Assembly: GCF_014650595.1 (NCBI RefSeq) | Contig: NZ_BMVG01000002.1 | Coordinates: forward strand, 62,001-126,000 | Length of the DNA: 64,000 nucleotides | Reading direction: 5' to 3' | Source of the DNA: Streptomyces alanosinicus | GTDB taxonomy: Bacteria > Actinomycetota > Actinomycetes > Streptomycetales > Streptomycetaceae | Part shown: positions 8,661 to 19,588 of the stretch, one piece after another | Numbering within the stretch: the first letter of the stretch is position 1 | Layout of the letters: every line of letters starts with the position of its first letter | Program-made: the position numbers and the translations under genes | Notes under the pieces: model-generated | Database searches by the model: none | What the model was told of the DNA's origin: nothing | Seen by the model: the letters and a program-made list of their open reading frames with translations, nothing else

Positions 8661-8694
8661 CCCCATAGATGGATGTGAGTTGTAGCGTTTGGTC

Positions 8695-9570
8695 GTGACT
8701 CAGGAGCATGTGGCAGTGAACGGCAGCAGACGGTTCACGCCTTCGGAGATCGCCGACAGCCTCCGCGAACGCATCCGCACCGGTGCGCTGCGGCCCGGCG
8801 AGCGATTGCCGACGCAGGCCGAGCTGGCCGAGGAGTTCGCCGTCGAGCGGGGCGCCGTACGCCAGGCGTTGCGCGCGCTCCAGCAGGACGGGCTGCTCAG
8901 CGATGTCAGCAAGGGCAGCCCGCCCCGGGTCGCCGAGCCGCCGCCCGTCCGGGACGAACCACAGCCGACCATGGTGGCCCTCGCGCCCCGGCTGACCGAG
9001 GCCTTCTCCGCCCGGCACGTACGCATCGACGCCGTCTGTCTGACCGCGCAGAGCCTGATCCCCGCGCTCGGCGAGTCGCTGCGCCTGGTCCACGAGGGCC
9101 GGCTGCGCCCCGAGCGGATCGACGCCCGGGTCCTGCTGCCCTCCCGTGACATCAACCTCGCCTTCCCGGTCTCGGTCGACGCCGGGAGCGAGGAGGACGA
9201 CGCCGTCCACCAGCGCTGGCTGGCCATGCGCAACGCCCAGGGCCAGGTGCTCCAGTACAACCTCCAGGCGCTGCGCGGCACGCACGGCATCGACGTCCAG
9301 GTCACCTTCCGGGCGCTGCCGTTCACCCCGCCGGTGAAGCTGTATCTGCTCAACGGAGCCGAGGCGCTGTTCGCGCACTACATGATCACGCGCCGCGAGG
9401 AGCCGACCGACAGCGGGACACTGGAGATGTGGGACACCCTGGGCTCCGAGTCGCTGCTGTTCTCCTTCGAGCAGCGGGCGGGGCAGCGGGACGCGGCGTT
9501 CGTGGAGCAATCGCAGAAGTGGTTCGACGCCCTCTGGGAAACCATCACGACGGACCTGACACTCTCCTAG
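8695..9570 (+). CDS. GntR-type winged-helix regulator (second of a tandem pair)
   Basis: 291 aa, same layout as its upstream paralogue: HTH with GERLPTQAELAEEFAVERGAVRQ at about residues 40-62 (given in two pieces in the protein: GERLPTQAELAEEF, AVERGAVRQALRAL) and the long sensor domain with RALPFTPPVKLYLLNGAEALF. The start GTG 8695 is exactly 6 nt after TAGCGT (8683-8688), copying the promoter-start geometry of the first paralogue. The stop TAG overlaps the GTG of the HAD gene, so the two are translationally coupled. Confidence 0.85.
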   Translation: MTQEHVAVNGSRRFTPSEIADSLRERIRTGALRPGERLPTQAELAEEFAVERGAVRQALRALQQDGLLSDVSKGSPPRVAEPPPVRDEPQPTMVALAPRLTEAFSARHVRIDAVCLTAQSLIPALGESLRLVHEGRLRPERIDARVLLPSRDINLAFPVSVDAGSEEDDAVHQRWLAMRNAQGQVLQYNLQALRGTHGIDVQVTFRALPFTPPVKLYLLNGAEALFAHYMITRREEPTDSGTLEMWDTLGSESLLFSFEQRAGQRDAAFVEQSQKWFDALWETITTDLTLS

Positions 9571-10307
9571 TGACTTCTGATGCGACGACTCAGACCGAAC
9601 AGACCGCGAATGAGATCGAGAAGCTGCGAAATCTGATCGAACCTGCCCGGGTGGTGCTGTGGGACTTCGACGGGCCGATCTGCCGTCTGTTCGCGCGGCA
9701 CACGGCGGAACGGATCGCCGCCGGGCTCGTGGACTGGCTGGCCGGGCACGGGCTGCGCAATCTCCTCAGCGACGCCGAACGCGAGCTGGTGGACCCGCAG
9801 GTGGTGCTGCGCGCCGTGGATCTGCGCCACCCAGGCAGCGATCTCGTGACCGAGCTGGAGGAACGTCTCACCCAGGAGGAACTGCGCGCCGCCGGCTCCG
9901 CGTTGCCGACCCCCTACGCCGATCCGCTGATCCGCACCTGGACCGCGGTCGGCGCGCGGCTCGCCATCACCACCAACAACTCCCCGAAGGTGGTCCGCGC
10001 CTATCTGGACAGCCGCGGCCTCACCCCCTGCTTCGCGTCCCATATCTACGGCCGCACGGCCGACCTGCATCTCCTCAAGCCCCACCCGCACTGTCTCAAC
10101 CGGGCCCTCACCGCGATGGGCTGCGCCCCCTCGGCGGCCCTGATGATCGGCGACTCCGGCTCCGACCTCGCCGCCGCGAAGGAGGCCGGCGTGCCGTTTC
10201 TCGGCTACGCGCGTAACGAACGCAAGGACAAGCTCATGCGGGAGGCCGGAGCCGCGCATGTGATCGCCTCGCTGGAGCCGTTGCTTCGGATACTGCGCGG
10301 CTTCTGA
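9570..10307 (+). CDS. HAD-superfamily hydrolase
   Basis: 245 aa. All four HAD motifs are visible: DFDGPI (nucleophile and acid Asp, near residue 31), TTNNS (motif II), the Lys of LLKPHP (motif III) and GDSGSD (motif IV). The alpha-helical C1 cap between motifs I and II indicates a phosphoglycolate-phosphatase-like subgroup. GTG 9570 overlaps the preceding stop (TAGTG), so it is made with the GntR regulator. Substrate unknown; it may dephosphorylate a metabolite sensed by the regulators (inference). Confidence 0.85.
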   Translation: MTSDATTQTEQTANEIEKLRNLIEPARVVLWDFDGPICRLFARHTAERIAAGLVDWLAGHGLRNLLSDAERELVDPQVVLRAVDLRHPGSDLVTELEERLTQEELRAAGSALPTPYADPLIRTWTAVGARLAITTNNSPKVVRAYLDSRGLTPCFASHIYGRTADLHLLKPHPHCLNRALTAMGCAPSAALMIGDSGSDLAAAKEAGVPFLGYARNERKDKLMREAGAAHVIASLEPLLRILRGF

Positions 10308-10346
10308 CGGTGGCTCGGGCAGCTCTGAGGGACGGCCTCGCGGACG

Positions 10347-10394
10347 CCTCGCCTTCGCCCGCCCTCGCCTTCGCCCGCCCTCGCCTCCGCCCGC
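10347..10394. repeat. Three 16-bp tandem units after the HAD gene
   Basis: Units CCTCGCCTTCGCCCGC start at 10347, 10363 and 10379 (the third has one change), 40 bp after the HAD stop. The rest of the 322-bp gap to 10629 shows no gene I can support. Confidence 0.85.
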
Positions 10395-10629
10395 CCCGGC
10401 AAAGGCCCGACGCTCCCGTGCGGACGGTCGAGCCCGCGGCGAGTGCCATGGGATAGCATCCGGCCAACCCGCTGAGCGACCGGCCGGGTCTTCGCGCAGG
10501 AGATGGCGTACGAGCCAGCCTCTGCCGGCTCGGCGCGGGCGAGTGGCAGACCACCCGTCGGGCTGCTCGTTCCGCCCCTTCCCCCTTCGTCCCCCTCCAG
10601 CGCAGTGCGATCGAACCCCGGAGCGGCCC

Positions 10630-12948
10630 GTGGGCGCACCATCCGTCCCCCGCGACCCGGCCGGGAGACATACCGGCCGGGCCGTGCCCGACGCCGTGTG
10701 CCGGGCCTTCCTGGCGGAGGCCGTCGCACGGGGGCGCAGCAACAGCGGTTTCCACAACCAGAACTATGTGCTGGCGCTCACCGAGCCCCTGGCCGGGCTG
10801 CTCGGCCGGGCGCCGGGCACCCGGGTGACCGTACGGCTGCCGCGCCCGGCCGTCCTGCCCGTGGTGATCCGCACCTGGCCGAGCGAGCCGGAGATCCTGC
10901 GGGCGCTGGGGGGTGTGCTGCCCCACGTGCCCGAATGCCTGGTCGAGGGTGCCGGCTTCGCCGTCCACAGCTATGTGGAGGGCGAAGCGCTCTCCGGCGT
11001 CTGCCGGGCCGGCGAACCGGTCGACGCCCCGCTGGTCGGGGCGCTCGCGGACCTGCTCGCCGGGACGGCTCAGGTGCGCCGTGCCGCGCTGCCGCCCCTG
11101 CCGGCCCTGTGGCCGCGCAACCACACCGACAGCCAGGGGTTCCTGCGGACCCTGGCCCGCCTGGCCGATCTGCAGATCCGCGAGCCCAACTGGTGCCGTT
11201 TCGGCGGCCTGTTCGCGGCCCTCGGCATTCCCGAGGACGCCCTGATCCGGCTGGCCGACCGGGTCCCGTCCCTGTCGCGCCGGCCCTACAGCCTGCTCCA
11301 CGCCGATCTGCACCGGGACAACGTGATCGTGCCGTACGGCGGGGACGCGCCGCTGATCCGGGTCGACTGGGAGCTGGCCACCTACGGCGACCCGCTGCAC
11401 GACCTCGCCGTCCATCTGGTCCGGATGCACTACCCGGACCACCAGTGGGACGAGGTCGTCACGGCGTGGGCGCGCGCCATGGACGCGGTGCGGCCCGCCG
11501 CGGTCAACGGCGTGGGCCGGGATCTGCGGCACTACGTCGCCTTCGAACGGGCGCAGTCCGTGTTCCCCGATGTGATGCGGGCCGCGCAGTCGCTGGCGGA
11601 GTCCTTCGACCACCAGCGCCTGGACGAGGCGACGGCGTGGGTGCACCGGGCCGTGTCGGCGGCGGCGGAACCGCTCGGGCTGGTCCGGGTGCCGGGGCGG
11701 GAGGAGATCGAGCGGATCCTGTTCCGCTGGCGGGCGTCGGTGGGACCTGATGCCGGGACGGCCGCCGAGCTTGGGACCGGGGCCGGGGCCGGGGCGACCG
11801 GCTCCGGTGCCGGGCCGCTGCCGGGTCCGGGTCCGGTCGCGTTCGGCATCGACTGGCAGCCGGACCGGCGGGTGCCGGAGCACCCGCGCTTCCCCCACTC
11901 GGCCGTCGCCGACGCGCTGGTCCTGGAGGGTGCGGCCCCGGCGCACCGGGTGTTCAAGGGCACCGCGCACCTCAACTCGGTCCTTGAGGTCCCCGGCACC
12001 CCGTTCCCGGTCGTCGTGCGCCGCAAGGTCGTGCATGTCACCCGGCGCGAGCGCAGCTTCCTCAGCGAGCACGGCGTGCTCCGGGCGATCGAGCGGTCCG
12101 GGGCGGCGGTGGCCGCGCCGCGGGTGCTGGCGCTGGGCGAGAGCCACTCGACGGACCCCTCGGGCATCCGCGGCTACTTGGGGGACCGCTTCGCCATCCA
12201 CACCTACGAGGGCCCGCCCGACGTCCGCCGGCGCCCCGAGCACCCGGTGAACGGGCTGCTCCCGCACGAGGCGGACGGCCTGGTCGACCAGCTGGCCGCG
12301 CTCACCGGGGTCGACTACACCCTGGTCGACCCGGTGGCCGGCCGCCCCGGTTTCCACAGCTGGCTGTGCGAGCAGCTGGTGGCACTGGTGGCCGCGCTGC
12401 CCAGGCAGTCCCAGCAGGCGGCCCGCTTCCTCGGTCTGCCCGACGCGCCCAGGCTGCGCGAGATCCTCGCCCGGCACGAGGTCACCGACCGCGCCCCGGC
12501 CCTGCTGCACGGGGACCTCAACCCCTGGAACCTGGTGCGCCGTGACGACCACCTGGCGCTCACCCTCATCGACTGGGAGCTGGCCGTGGTCGGCGACCCG
12601 CTGTACGAGCTGGTCCGGCACATGCATCTGACCCCGACCCGGCCGGAGATCCGCGACCGGATGTTCCGCCGCTGGGAGAGCCGGCTGCCCGCCCGGTGCA
12701 CCGAGAACTGGCAGCGGGACTGGCGGGTGTACCGGTGGACCGAGATCGTCCGCTCCGCCTACGTCGACCTCGACCGCCTGGTCACCGGCGCGAGCCTGGA
12801 CGCGCCCAACGTCCGCCGCGCGGTGGACTCCTACGCGATGACCCTGGCGGCGGCCGTCGCCGCCCTGGGGCTGTCGTCCCGGCACGGCGCCGACCCGTAC
12901 CTCACCCGCGCCCTGGCCTGGCCCACCCGTCCGGGCGGCGCTGCGTAG
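10630..12948 (+). CDS. Protein with two fused APH-type phosphotransferase domains
   Basis: 772 aa with two complete kinase-like halves. The first has the Brenner motif LLHADLHRDNVIV and RVDWELATYGDPLHDL, and the second has LLHGDLNPWNLV and LIDWELAVVGDPLYEL. They are separated by a Gly/Ala-rich linker around residues 375-400 (ELGTGAGAGATGSGAG). Both halves retain the catalytic Asp and Asn, so both may be active. GTG 10630 is chosen because GGAG (10620-10623) lies 6 nt upstream; an in-frame GTG at 10543 would add a low-complexity leader. The substrate could be a small molecule or an antibiotic. The 3' TAG forms part of the TetR promoter. Confidence 0.8.
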   Translation: MGAPSVPRDPAGRHTGRAVPDAVCRAFLAEAVARGRSNSGFHNQNYVLALTEPLAGLLGRAPGTRVTVRLPRPAVLPVVIRTWPSEPEILRALGGVLPHVPECLVEGAGFAVHSYVEGEALSGVCRAGEPVDAPLVGALADLLAGTAQVRRAALPPLPALWPRNHTDSQGFLRTLARLADLQIREPNWCRFGGLFAALGIPEDALIRLADRVPSLSRRPYSLLHADLHRDNVIVPYGGDAPLIRVDWELATYGDPLHDLAVHLVRMHYPDHQWDEVVTAWARAMDAVRPAAVNGVGRDLRHYVAFERAQSVFPDVMRAAQSLAESFDHQRLDEATAWVHRAVSAAAEPLGLVRVPGREEIERILFRWRASVGPDAGTAAELGTGAGAGATGSGAGPLPGPGPVAFGIDWQPDRRVPEHPRFPHSAVADALVLEGAAPAHRVFKGTAHLNSVLEVPGTPFPVVVRRKVVHVTRRERSFLSEHGVLRAIERSGAAVAAPRVLALGESHSTDPSGIRGYLGDRFAIHTYEGPPDVRRRPEHPVNGLLPHEADGLVDQLAALTGVDYTLVDPVAGRPGFHSWLCEQLVALVAALPRQSQQAARFLGLPDAPRLREILARHEVTDRAPALLHGDLNPWNLVRRDDHLALTLIDWELAVVGDPLYELVRHMHLTPTRPEIRDRMFRRWESRLPARCTENWQRDWRVYRWTEIVRSAYVDLDRLVTGASLDAPNVRRAVDSYAMTLAAAVAALGLSSRHGADPYLTRALAWPTRPGGAA

Positions 12949-12951
12949 GCT
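12946..12951 (+). promoter_or_regulatory. -10 box TAGGCT overlapping the dual-APH stop codon
   Basis: The hexamer includes the stop TAG of the dual-APH gene (12946-12948) and lies 7 nt before the TetR ATG. This repeats the nur/ygfZ arrangement at 3782-3794. Confidence 0.5.
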
Positions 12952-12958
12952 CCTTCGC

Positions 12959-13573
12959 ATGGGTGAGATGGGGCTGCGCGAGCGCAAGAAGCAGCAGATG
13001 TATCAGGACGTGTCGGACATCGCGGTGCGGCTGTTCCTGGAGCGGGGCTTCGACGCGGTGTCCGTGGCCGAGGTCGCGGCGGCGGCCGGGATCTCCAAGC
13101 CGACCCTCTTCCGGTACTTCCCGGCCAAGGAGGACCTGGTCCTGCACCGGATCGCGGACCACGAGGCGGAGGCCGCCCGGGTGGTCGCCGGCCGGGCCGA
13201 CCCGGTGGACGCGCTGCGCCGGCACTTCCTGGCCGGCCTGGAGCGCCGCGACCCGGTCACCGGGCTCAACGACCATCCGCAGGTGCTCGCCTTCCACGCC
13301 CTGCTCTACGGCACTCCGTCCCTGGTGGCGCGGGCGTACCGGCATCAGGAGCGGTCCGAGGCGGCGCTCGCCGAGGCGCTCGGCGGGGATCTGGACGCAC
13401 GGCTGGCCGCCGGGCAGATCATCGCCGTACAGCGCATCCTCGCGCTGGAGAACTGGCGGCGGATCGCGGCGGGGGAGGGTGTGGAGGAGGTGCGGTCGGA
13501 CGCGGTACGGGCCGCCGAGCGGGCCTTCGGGCGGCTGGCGCAGGGGCTTCCCGATCTGGGAATCCGCCGGTGA
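12959..13573 (+). CDS. TetR-family regulator
   Basis: 204 aa. Classical TetR N-terminus (RERKKQQMYQDVSDIAVRLF, LERGFDAVSVAEVAAAAGIS, KPTLFRYFPAKEDLV) over residues 5-55, then a helical ligand domain. The start has no ribosome site but a TAGGCT box 7 nt upstream. It precedes the HelD-like gene on the same strand, with an A/T-rich inverted repeat between them that could be its operator. The ligand cannot be predicted. Confidence 0.88.
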   Translation: MGEMGLRERKKQQMYQDVSDIAVRLFLERGFDAVSVAEVAAAAGISKPTLFRYFPAKEDLVLHRIADHEAEAARVVAGRADPVDALRRHFLAGLERRDPVTGLNDHPQVLAFHALLYGTPSLVARAYRHQERSEAALAEALGGDLDARLAAGQIIAVQRILALENWRRIAAGEGVEEVRSDAVRAAERAFGRLAQGLPDLGIRR

Positions 13574-13597
13574 GACCGACCCAGCAAATGAGATTGG

Positions 13598-13611
13598 GTT
13601 AAAAATTTAAC
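13598..13611. promoter_or_regulatory. Candidate TetR operator GTTAAA-AA-TTTAAC
   Basis: A perfect palindrome with 6-bp arms, strikingly A/T-rich in this genome, upstream of and near the -35 of the HelD-like gene. Its -10 candidate TACGCT (13629-13634) lies 6 nt before ATG 13641. Control by the adjacent TetR is inferred. Confidence 0.6.
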
Positions 13612-13640
13612 TCAGTAACGTTATGGCGTACGCTGCCGTC

Positions 13641-15671
13641 ATGACGTCCATCGACCCCGCCCTCGTCGGCACCCTGCGCACCGAACGCGCCCACCACGAC
13701 CGCTGCCGTGCCGCCCTCGCCGCGATGATCGAGGGTGCCGCCGAGCAGGTCGTCATCGGCGAGGACGTCTCCGCCTCCGGAGCCGACGCCGAGGTCCTCG
13801 GCCACCGGCTGCGCAGCCGGGCCAAGGCGATGCGCGAACTCCCGCCCGGCCCGCTGTTCTTCGGCCGGCTGGACTTCGCCGAGGCCGACCCGCGGCACGG
13901 CGGGCAGCACTACCACGTGGGCCGGCTCCGGATCACCGAGGACGCGGCCGCCCCGCCCCTCGTGGTCGACTGGCGGGCCCCCGTCTCCCGCGCCTTCTAC
14001 CAGGCGAGCGCCCGCGATCCACAGGGTGTGGAGGTACGGCGCCGGTTCGGCTGGGCGCCCGGCAGCAGCGGCGACCGCGCCGACCTCACCGGCCTGGAGG
14101 ACGAGCACCTCGGCCGGGGCGAGGCACGGACCAGCGACATCGTGGCCCGCGAGATCGAACGGCCCCGCGTCGGACCCATGCGGGACATCGCCGCCACCAT
14201 CCAGCCCGAGCAGGACGACCTGGTCCGCGCCGCCCTCGCCGACTCGGTCTGCGTCCAGGGCGCTCCCGGCACCGGCAAGACCGCCGTCGGCCTGCACCGC
14301 GCCGCGTATCTGCTCTACACCCACCCCAAACGGCTCCAGCGCGCCGGCCTGCTGATCCTCGGCCCCAACCGCACCTTCCTGCACTACATCGCCGAGGTAC
14401 TGCCCTCGCTCGGCGAGACGGGCGTACGCCAGGCCACCCTGCTGGAGGAGATCGCCCGCCACCCGGCCACCGGCGGCGACCCGGTGGAGACCGCCGTGCT
14501 CAAGCACGACGCCCGGATGGCCGAGGTGCTGCGCCGGGCGCTGTACGCCCATGTCACCACCGACGGCGTGCGCGACCTCGCCGTACCGGACGGCTCCTAC
14601 CGCTGGCGGGTCCCCGCCGCCGAACTGGCCGCCGTCGTCGCCGAGGTGCGCGCGGAACAGCCGCCGTACGCCGTCGGCCGCGAGCGGGTGCGCACCCGGC
14701 TGGTGCGGCGGCTGCGCGAGAAGGCCGAACGGCGCTCCGGGGTGCTGCCCGCCGCCTGGGTGCGCCGCATCGAACGGGCCCGGCCGCTCACCGCCCACCT
14801 CGACACGGTCTGGCCCAGGGTCCGCCCCGAGGAGGTGCTGCACCGACTCCTCACCGACAGCGCGGTGTTGTCCCGGGCCGCCGACGGCCTGCTGGACGCC
14901 GGCGAACAGGCGGCGCTGCTCCGGTCCCGCCCGCCGCGCTCGTACAGGTCGGCCCGCTGGTCGGCCGCCGACCTGGTCCTGCTGGACGAACTGGGCGGGC
15001 TGATCGAACACCCCGAGGGCTACGGGCACATCGTCGTGGACGAGGCACAGGACCTCTCGCCGATGGAGTGCCGGGCGATCGCCCGCCGGGCCGCCTTCGG
15101 CTCGCTGACCGTCCTCGGCGACCTCGCCCAGGGCACGACCCCGTGGGCCGCCCGCGACTGGCCGGCCCAACTGCGCCACCTGGGCCGGCCGGACGCGGCG
15201 GTGGTGCCGCTGACCACCGGTTTCCGGGTGCCGGCGGCCGTCATGGAGCTGTCCAACCGGCTGCTGCCCCGCCTGGGGGTGGCCATCCCGCCCGCCGAAT
15301 CCCTGCGCACGGACGGCGAGTTGACGCTCCGCCCGACCGACGACGTACCCGCCGCGACCGTCACCGCCGTACGCGAGGCCCTCACCCACGAGGGCTCCGT
15401 CGGCGTCGTGGCGGCGGACGCCGACGTGGCCGGGGTGCGTGCGGCGCTGCACGCGGCCGGCCTCGGTCCGGCCGGCCCGGACGTGCTGGGCGCCCGCCTG
15501 ACCGTGGTCCCCGCGAGCATGGTCAAGGGCCTGGAGTACGACCATGTCGTGGCCGTGGAACCGGCCGCCGTCGCCGAGGCGGAGCGGCGCGGAGCGCACC
15601 GGCTGTATGTGGTCCTGACCCGGGCGGTGTCCCGTCTGGACGTCGTCCATGCCCGCCCGTTGCCGTTCTGA
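13641..15671 (+). CDS. HelD/HelR-like RNA-polymerase-associated UvrD-type ATPase
   Basis: 676 aa. It has Walker A GAPGTGKTAVGLHR near residue 207, the DEAQD Walker B (IVVDEAQDLSPME), motif GDLAQGTTPW, and the C-terminal GLEYDHVV and VVLTRA motifs of superfamily-1 ATPases. The N-terminal part has the coiled-coil arm region (ERAHHDRCRAALAAMIEG) typical of HelD. HelD proteins dislodge stalled RNA polymerase, and the Streptomyces relative HelR confers rifamycin resistance. ATG 13641 is chosen over 13623 because of the TACGCT-N6 leaderless spacing. No rifamycin-associated element is visible upstream. Confidence 0.82.
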   Translation: MTSIDPALVGTLRTERAHHDRCRAALAAMIEGAAEQVVIGEDVSASGADAEVLGHRLRSRAKAMRELPPGPLFFGRLDFAEADPRHGGQHYHVGRLRITEDAAAPPLVVDWRAPVSRAFYQASARDPQGVEVRRRFGWAPGSSGDRADLTGLEDEHLGRGEARTSDIVAREIERPRVGPMRDIAATIQPEQDDLVRAALADSVCVQGAPGTGKTAVGLHRAAYLLYTHPKRLQRAGLLILGPNRTFLHYIAEVLPSLGETGVRQATLLEEIARHPATGGDPVETAVLKHDARMAEVLRRALYAHVTTDGVRDLAVPDGSYRWRVPAAELAAVVAEVRAEQPPYAVGRERVRTRLVRRLREKAERRSGVLPAAWVRRIERARPLTAHLDTVWPRVRPEEVLHRLLTDSAVLSRAADGLLDAGEQAALLRSRPPRSYRSARWSAADLVLLDELGGLIEHPEGYGHIVVDEAQDLSPMECRAIARRAAFGSLTVLGDLAQGTTPWAARDWPAQLRHLGRPDAAVVPLTTGFRVPAAVMELSNRLLPRLGVAIPPAESLRTDGELTLRPTDDVPAATVTAVREALTHEGSVGVVAADADVAGVRAALHAAGLGPAGPDVLGARLTVVPASMVKGLEYDHVVAVEPAAVAEAERRGAHRLYVVLTRAVSRLDVVHARPLPF

Positions 15672-15690
15672 CGGCGGTAGCGTGCGGCCC

Positions 15691-16323
15691 ATGACCGACA
15701 CCGAGAAGTCCGCTGCCTTCCAGGCGGTGTCCACCACCACGCTCGCCGATCTGCTCGGCCGCGAGCAGGTCATGGACATCGGGATCCGGCCCCTGTGGGG
15801 GCCCGTACCGCGCGTCGCCGGACCGGCGTTCACCGTCAGCTGCCCGCCCGGCGACAATCTCATGCTGCACGCGGCCGTCCACCGGGCCGCGCCCGGCTCG
15901 GTCGTCGTGGTCGAGTCCGGCGATCTCGACTACGCGCTGGCCGGCGGCAACATGTGCGCGGTCGCCCAGGTCAGGGGAGTGGCGGCGTTCGTCGCCGACG
16001 GCGTGGTCCGCGATCTCGCCGAGATCCGCGAGTGCGCCTTTCCCGTCTTCGCCCGCGGCGTCATCCCGGTCCCCGGCGCCAAGAAGGCCGTACGGCCGCT
16101 GAACGAGCCCGTGCGCTGCGGGGGTGTCCGGGTGGCGGCCGGGGACATGATCGTCGCGGACGAGGAGGGCGTGGTCGCCGTACCCGCGGCACGCTCGGCG
16201 GAGATCCTGCGGCGGGCCCGGGCCCAGCTCGCCAAGGAGGCGGGCCAGACCCTGGCCGACTGGGAGAAGGAGCATCGGGAGCGGATCGACGAGATCCTGG
16301 CGGCGGCGGGTTTCGAGGGCTGA
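15691..16323 (+). CDS. RraA-like/HMG-aldolase family protein
   Basis: 210 aa with the RraA fold pattern: PGDNLMLHAAV, then the loop AGGNMCAVAQVRGVAAFVADG (split: AGGNMCAVAQ, VRGVAAFVADG) and VVRD, where family members bind a divalent metal and pyruvate-type ligands. Relatives are 4-hydroxy-4-methyl-2-oxoglutarate/oxaloacetate aldolases or, in E. coli, an RNase E inhibitor. The aldolase-type function is more likely in Streptomyces. A TAGCGT box lies 7 nt upstream of ATG 15691. Confidence 0.8.
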   Translation: MTDTEKSAAFQAVSTTTLADLLGREQVMDIGIRPLWGPVPRVAGPAFTVSCPPGDNLMLHAAVHRAAPGSVVVVESGDLDYALAGGNMCAVAQVRGVAAFVADGVVRDLAEIRECAFPVFARGVIPVPGAKKAVRPLNEPVRCGGVRVAAGDMIVADEEGVVAVPAARSAEILRRARAQLAKEAGQTLADWEKEHRERIDEILAAAGFEG

Positions 16324-16328
16324 GCGCC

Positions 16329-16360
16329 GGCGGCGCCGTTCCCGGCTCGACGGCGCCGCC
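16329..16360. terminator. GC-rich hairpin between convergent genes
   Basis: Stem GGCGGCGCCGT (16329-16339) pairs with ACGGCGCCGCC (16350-16360) across a 10-nt loop. It lies between the convergent RraA-like and UvrA-like genes, with no U tract. Confidence 0.7.
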
Positions 16361-16366
16361 CCGCCC

Positions 16367-18733
<2,367 letters not shown>

Positions 18734-18837
18734 GGCGGTCACGCTAGCCGGGGTGGTCGGGCCCGCGCTTCTCGAATCCTGACGGCCTCGTCACGATCCT
18801 CGAGAGCGGCTCCAGGCCGACAGGCCCTGGGCGTGCC

Positions 18838-19476
18838 CTAGGCAGGGCCGGAGGTGTCGGCCGCGAGGGAGAGCGCGAGGGCGCCGAGGACCGTGCCCAT
18901 CAGATAGCGCTGTGTCTTCAGCCAGGAGGGACGGCGGGCGAGGAAGACCGCGATGGTGCCAGCGGCGAGCACGATGACGAAGTTCACCGTCACGCTGATC
19001 ACGACCTGCACCGAGCCGAGGACGAGCCCCTGGAGCAGGACATGGCCCCGGTGCAGATCGATGAACTGGGGGATCAGGGAGACGTACATGATGGCGATCT
19101 TCGGGTTGAGCAGACTCGTCGTCAGGCCCATCGTGAACAGCCTGCGCGGCGAGTCGGGCGGCACCTCCCTGGGGGCGAACACCGAGATGCCGCCCGGCTT
19201 CAGCGCCTTCCAGGCGAGGTACGCGAGATAGCCGGCGCCGGCCAGCTTCACGGTGAGATACAGCTCCGGTACGGCGGTGAAGACGACCGACAGACCGAGG
19301 TTCGCGGCGCACAGGTACACCAGGAAGCCGAGGGCGACCCCGCCGAGGGAGGTCAGCCCGGCCCGCCTGCCCTGTGTGATGCTGCGGGAGACCAGATAGA
19401 TCATGTTCGGCCCCGGGGTGAGCACCATGCCGAGTGCCACCACGGCCACGCCGAGGATCCCGCTCGCTTCCACCAT
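18838..19476 (-). CDS. LysE/RhtB-family amino-acid exporter
   Basis: 212 aa with six predicted membrane helices. It carries the LysE motif near the N-terminus (GMVLTPGPNMIYLVSRSITQGRRAG, split: GMVLTPGPNMIYLVS, RSITQGRRAG) and NPKIAIMYVSLIPQFI. Exporters of this family pump amino acids or derivatives out with proton exchange. ATG 19476 has GGGGGG about 6 nt upstream. It is divergent from a MocR regulator across three direct repeats, which suggests control of the exporter by MocR. Confidence 0.87.
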   Translation of the reverse strand: MVEASGILGVAVVALGMVLTPGPNMIYLVSRSITQGRRAGLTSLGGVALGFLVYLCAANLGLSVVFTAVPELYLTVKLAGAGYLAYLAWKALKPGGISVFAPREVPPDSPRRLFTMGLTTSLLNPKIAIMYVSLIPQFIDLHRGHVLLQGLVLGSVQVVISVTVNFVIVLAAGTIAVFLARRPSWLKTQRYLMGTVLGALALSLAADTSGPA

Positions 19477-19496
19477 GAAGTCCCCCCGCTGCTGTT

Positions 19497-19567
19497 CTCG
19501 GTGCAATGCCCCGACCCTAGGACAGGGCAATGACTCGGTGCAATCAAAAGATTGCGCTCGGTGCAAT
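19497..19567. promoter_or_regulatory. Three direct repeats CTCGGTGCAAT, probable MocR operator
   Basis: Identical 11-mers at 19497, 19534 and 19557 fill the lysE-mocR intergenic region. A small inverted repeat CAATC-AAAA-GATTG lies at 19541-19554. MocR/PdxR-type regulators usually bind direct repeats in divergent promoters. Confidence 0.7.
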
Positions 19568-19588
19568 GCTGTGGTGGGATGGCGTGCC

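Noticed and set aside
10234..12987. Very long minus-strand open frame (917 codons)
   Set aside because: Antisense shadow of the dual-APH gene; Gly/Arg/Gln-rich product, no motifs, opposite GC3 pattern.
13599..15863. 754-codon minus-strand frame antisense to the HelD-like gene
   Set aside because: Shadow frame; low-complexity Gly/His/Arg product with no family motif.
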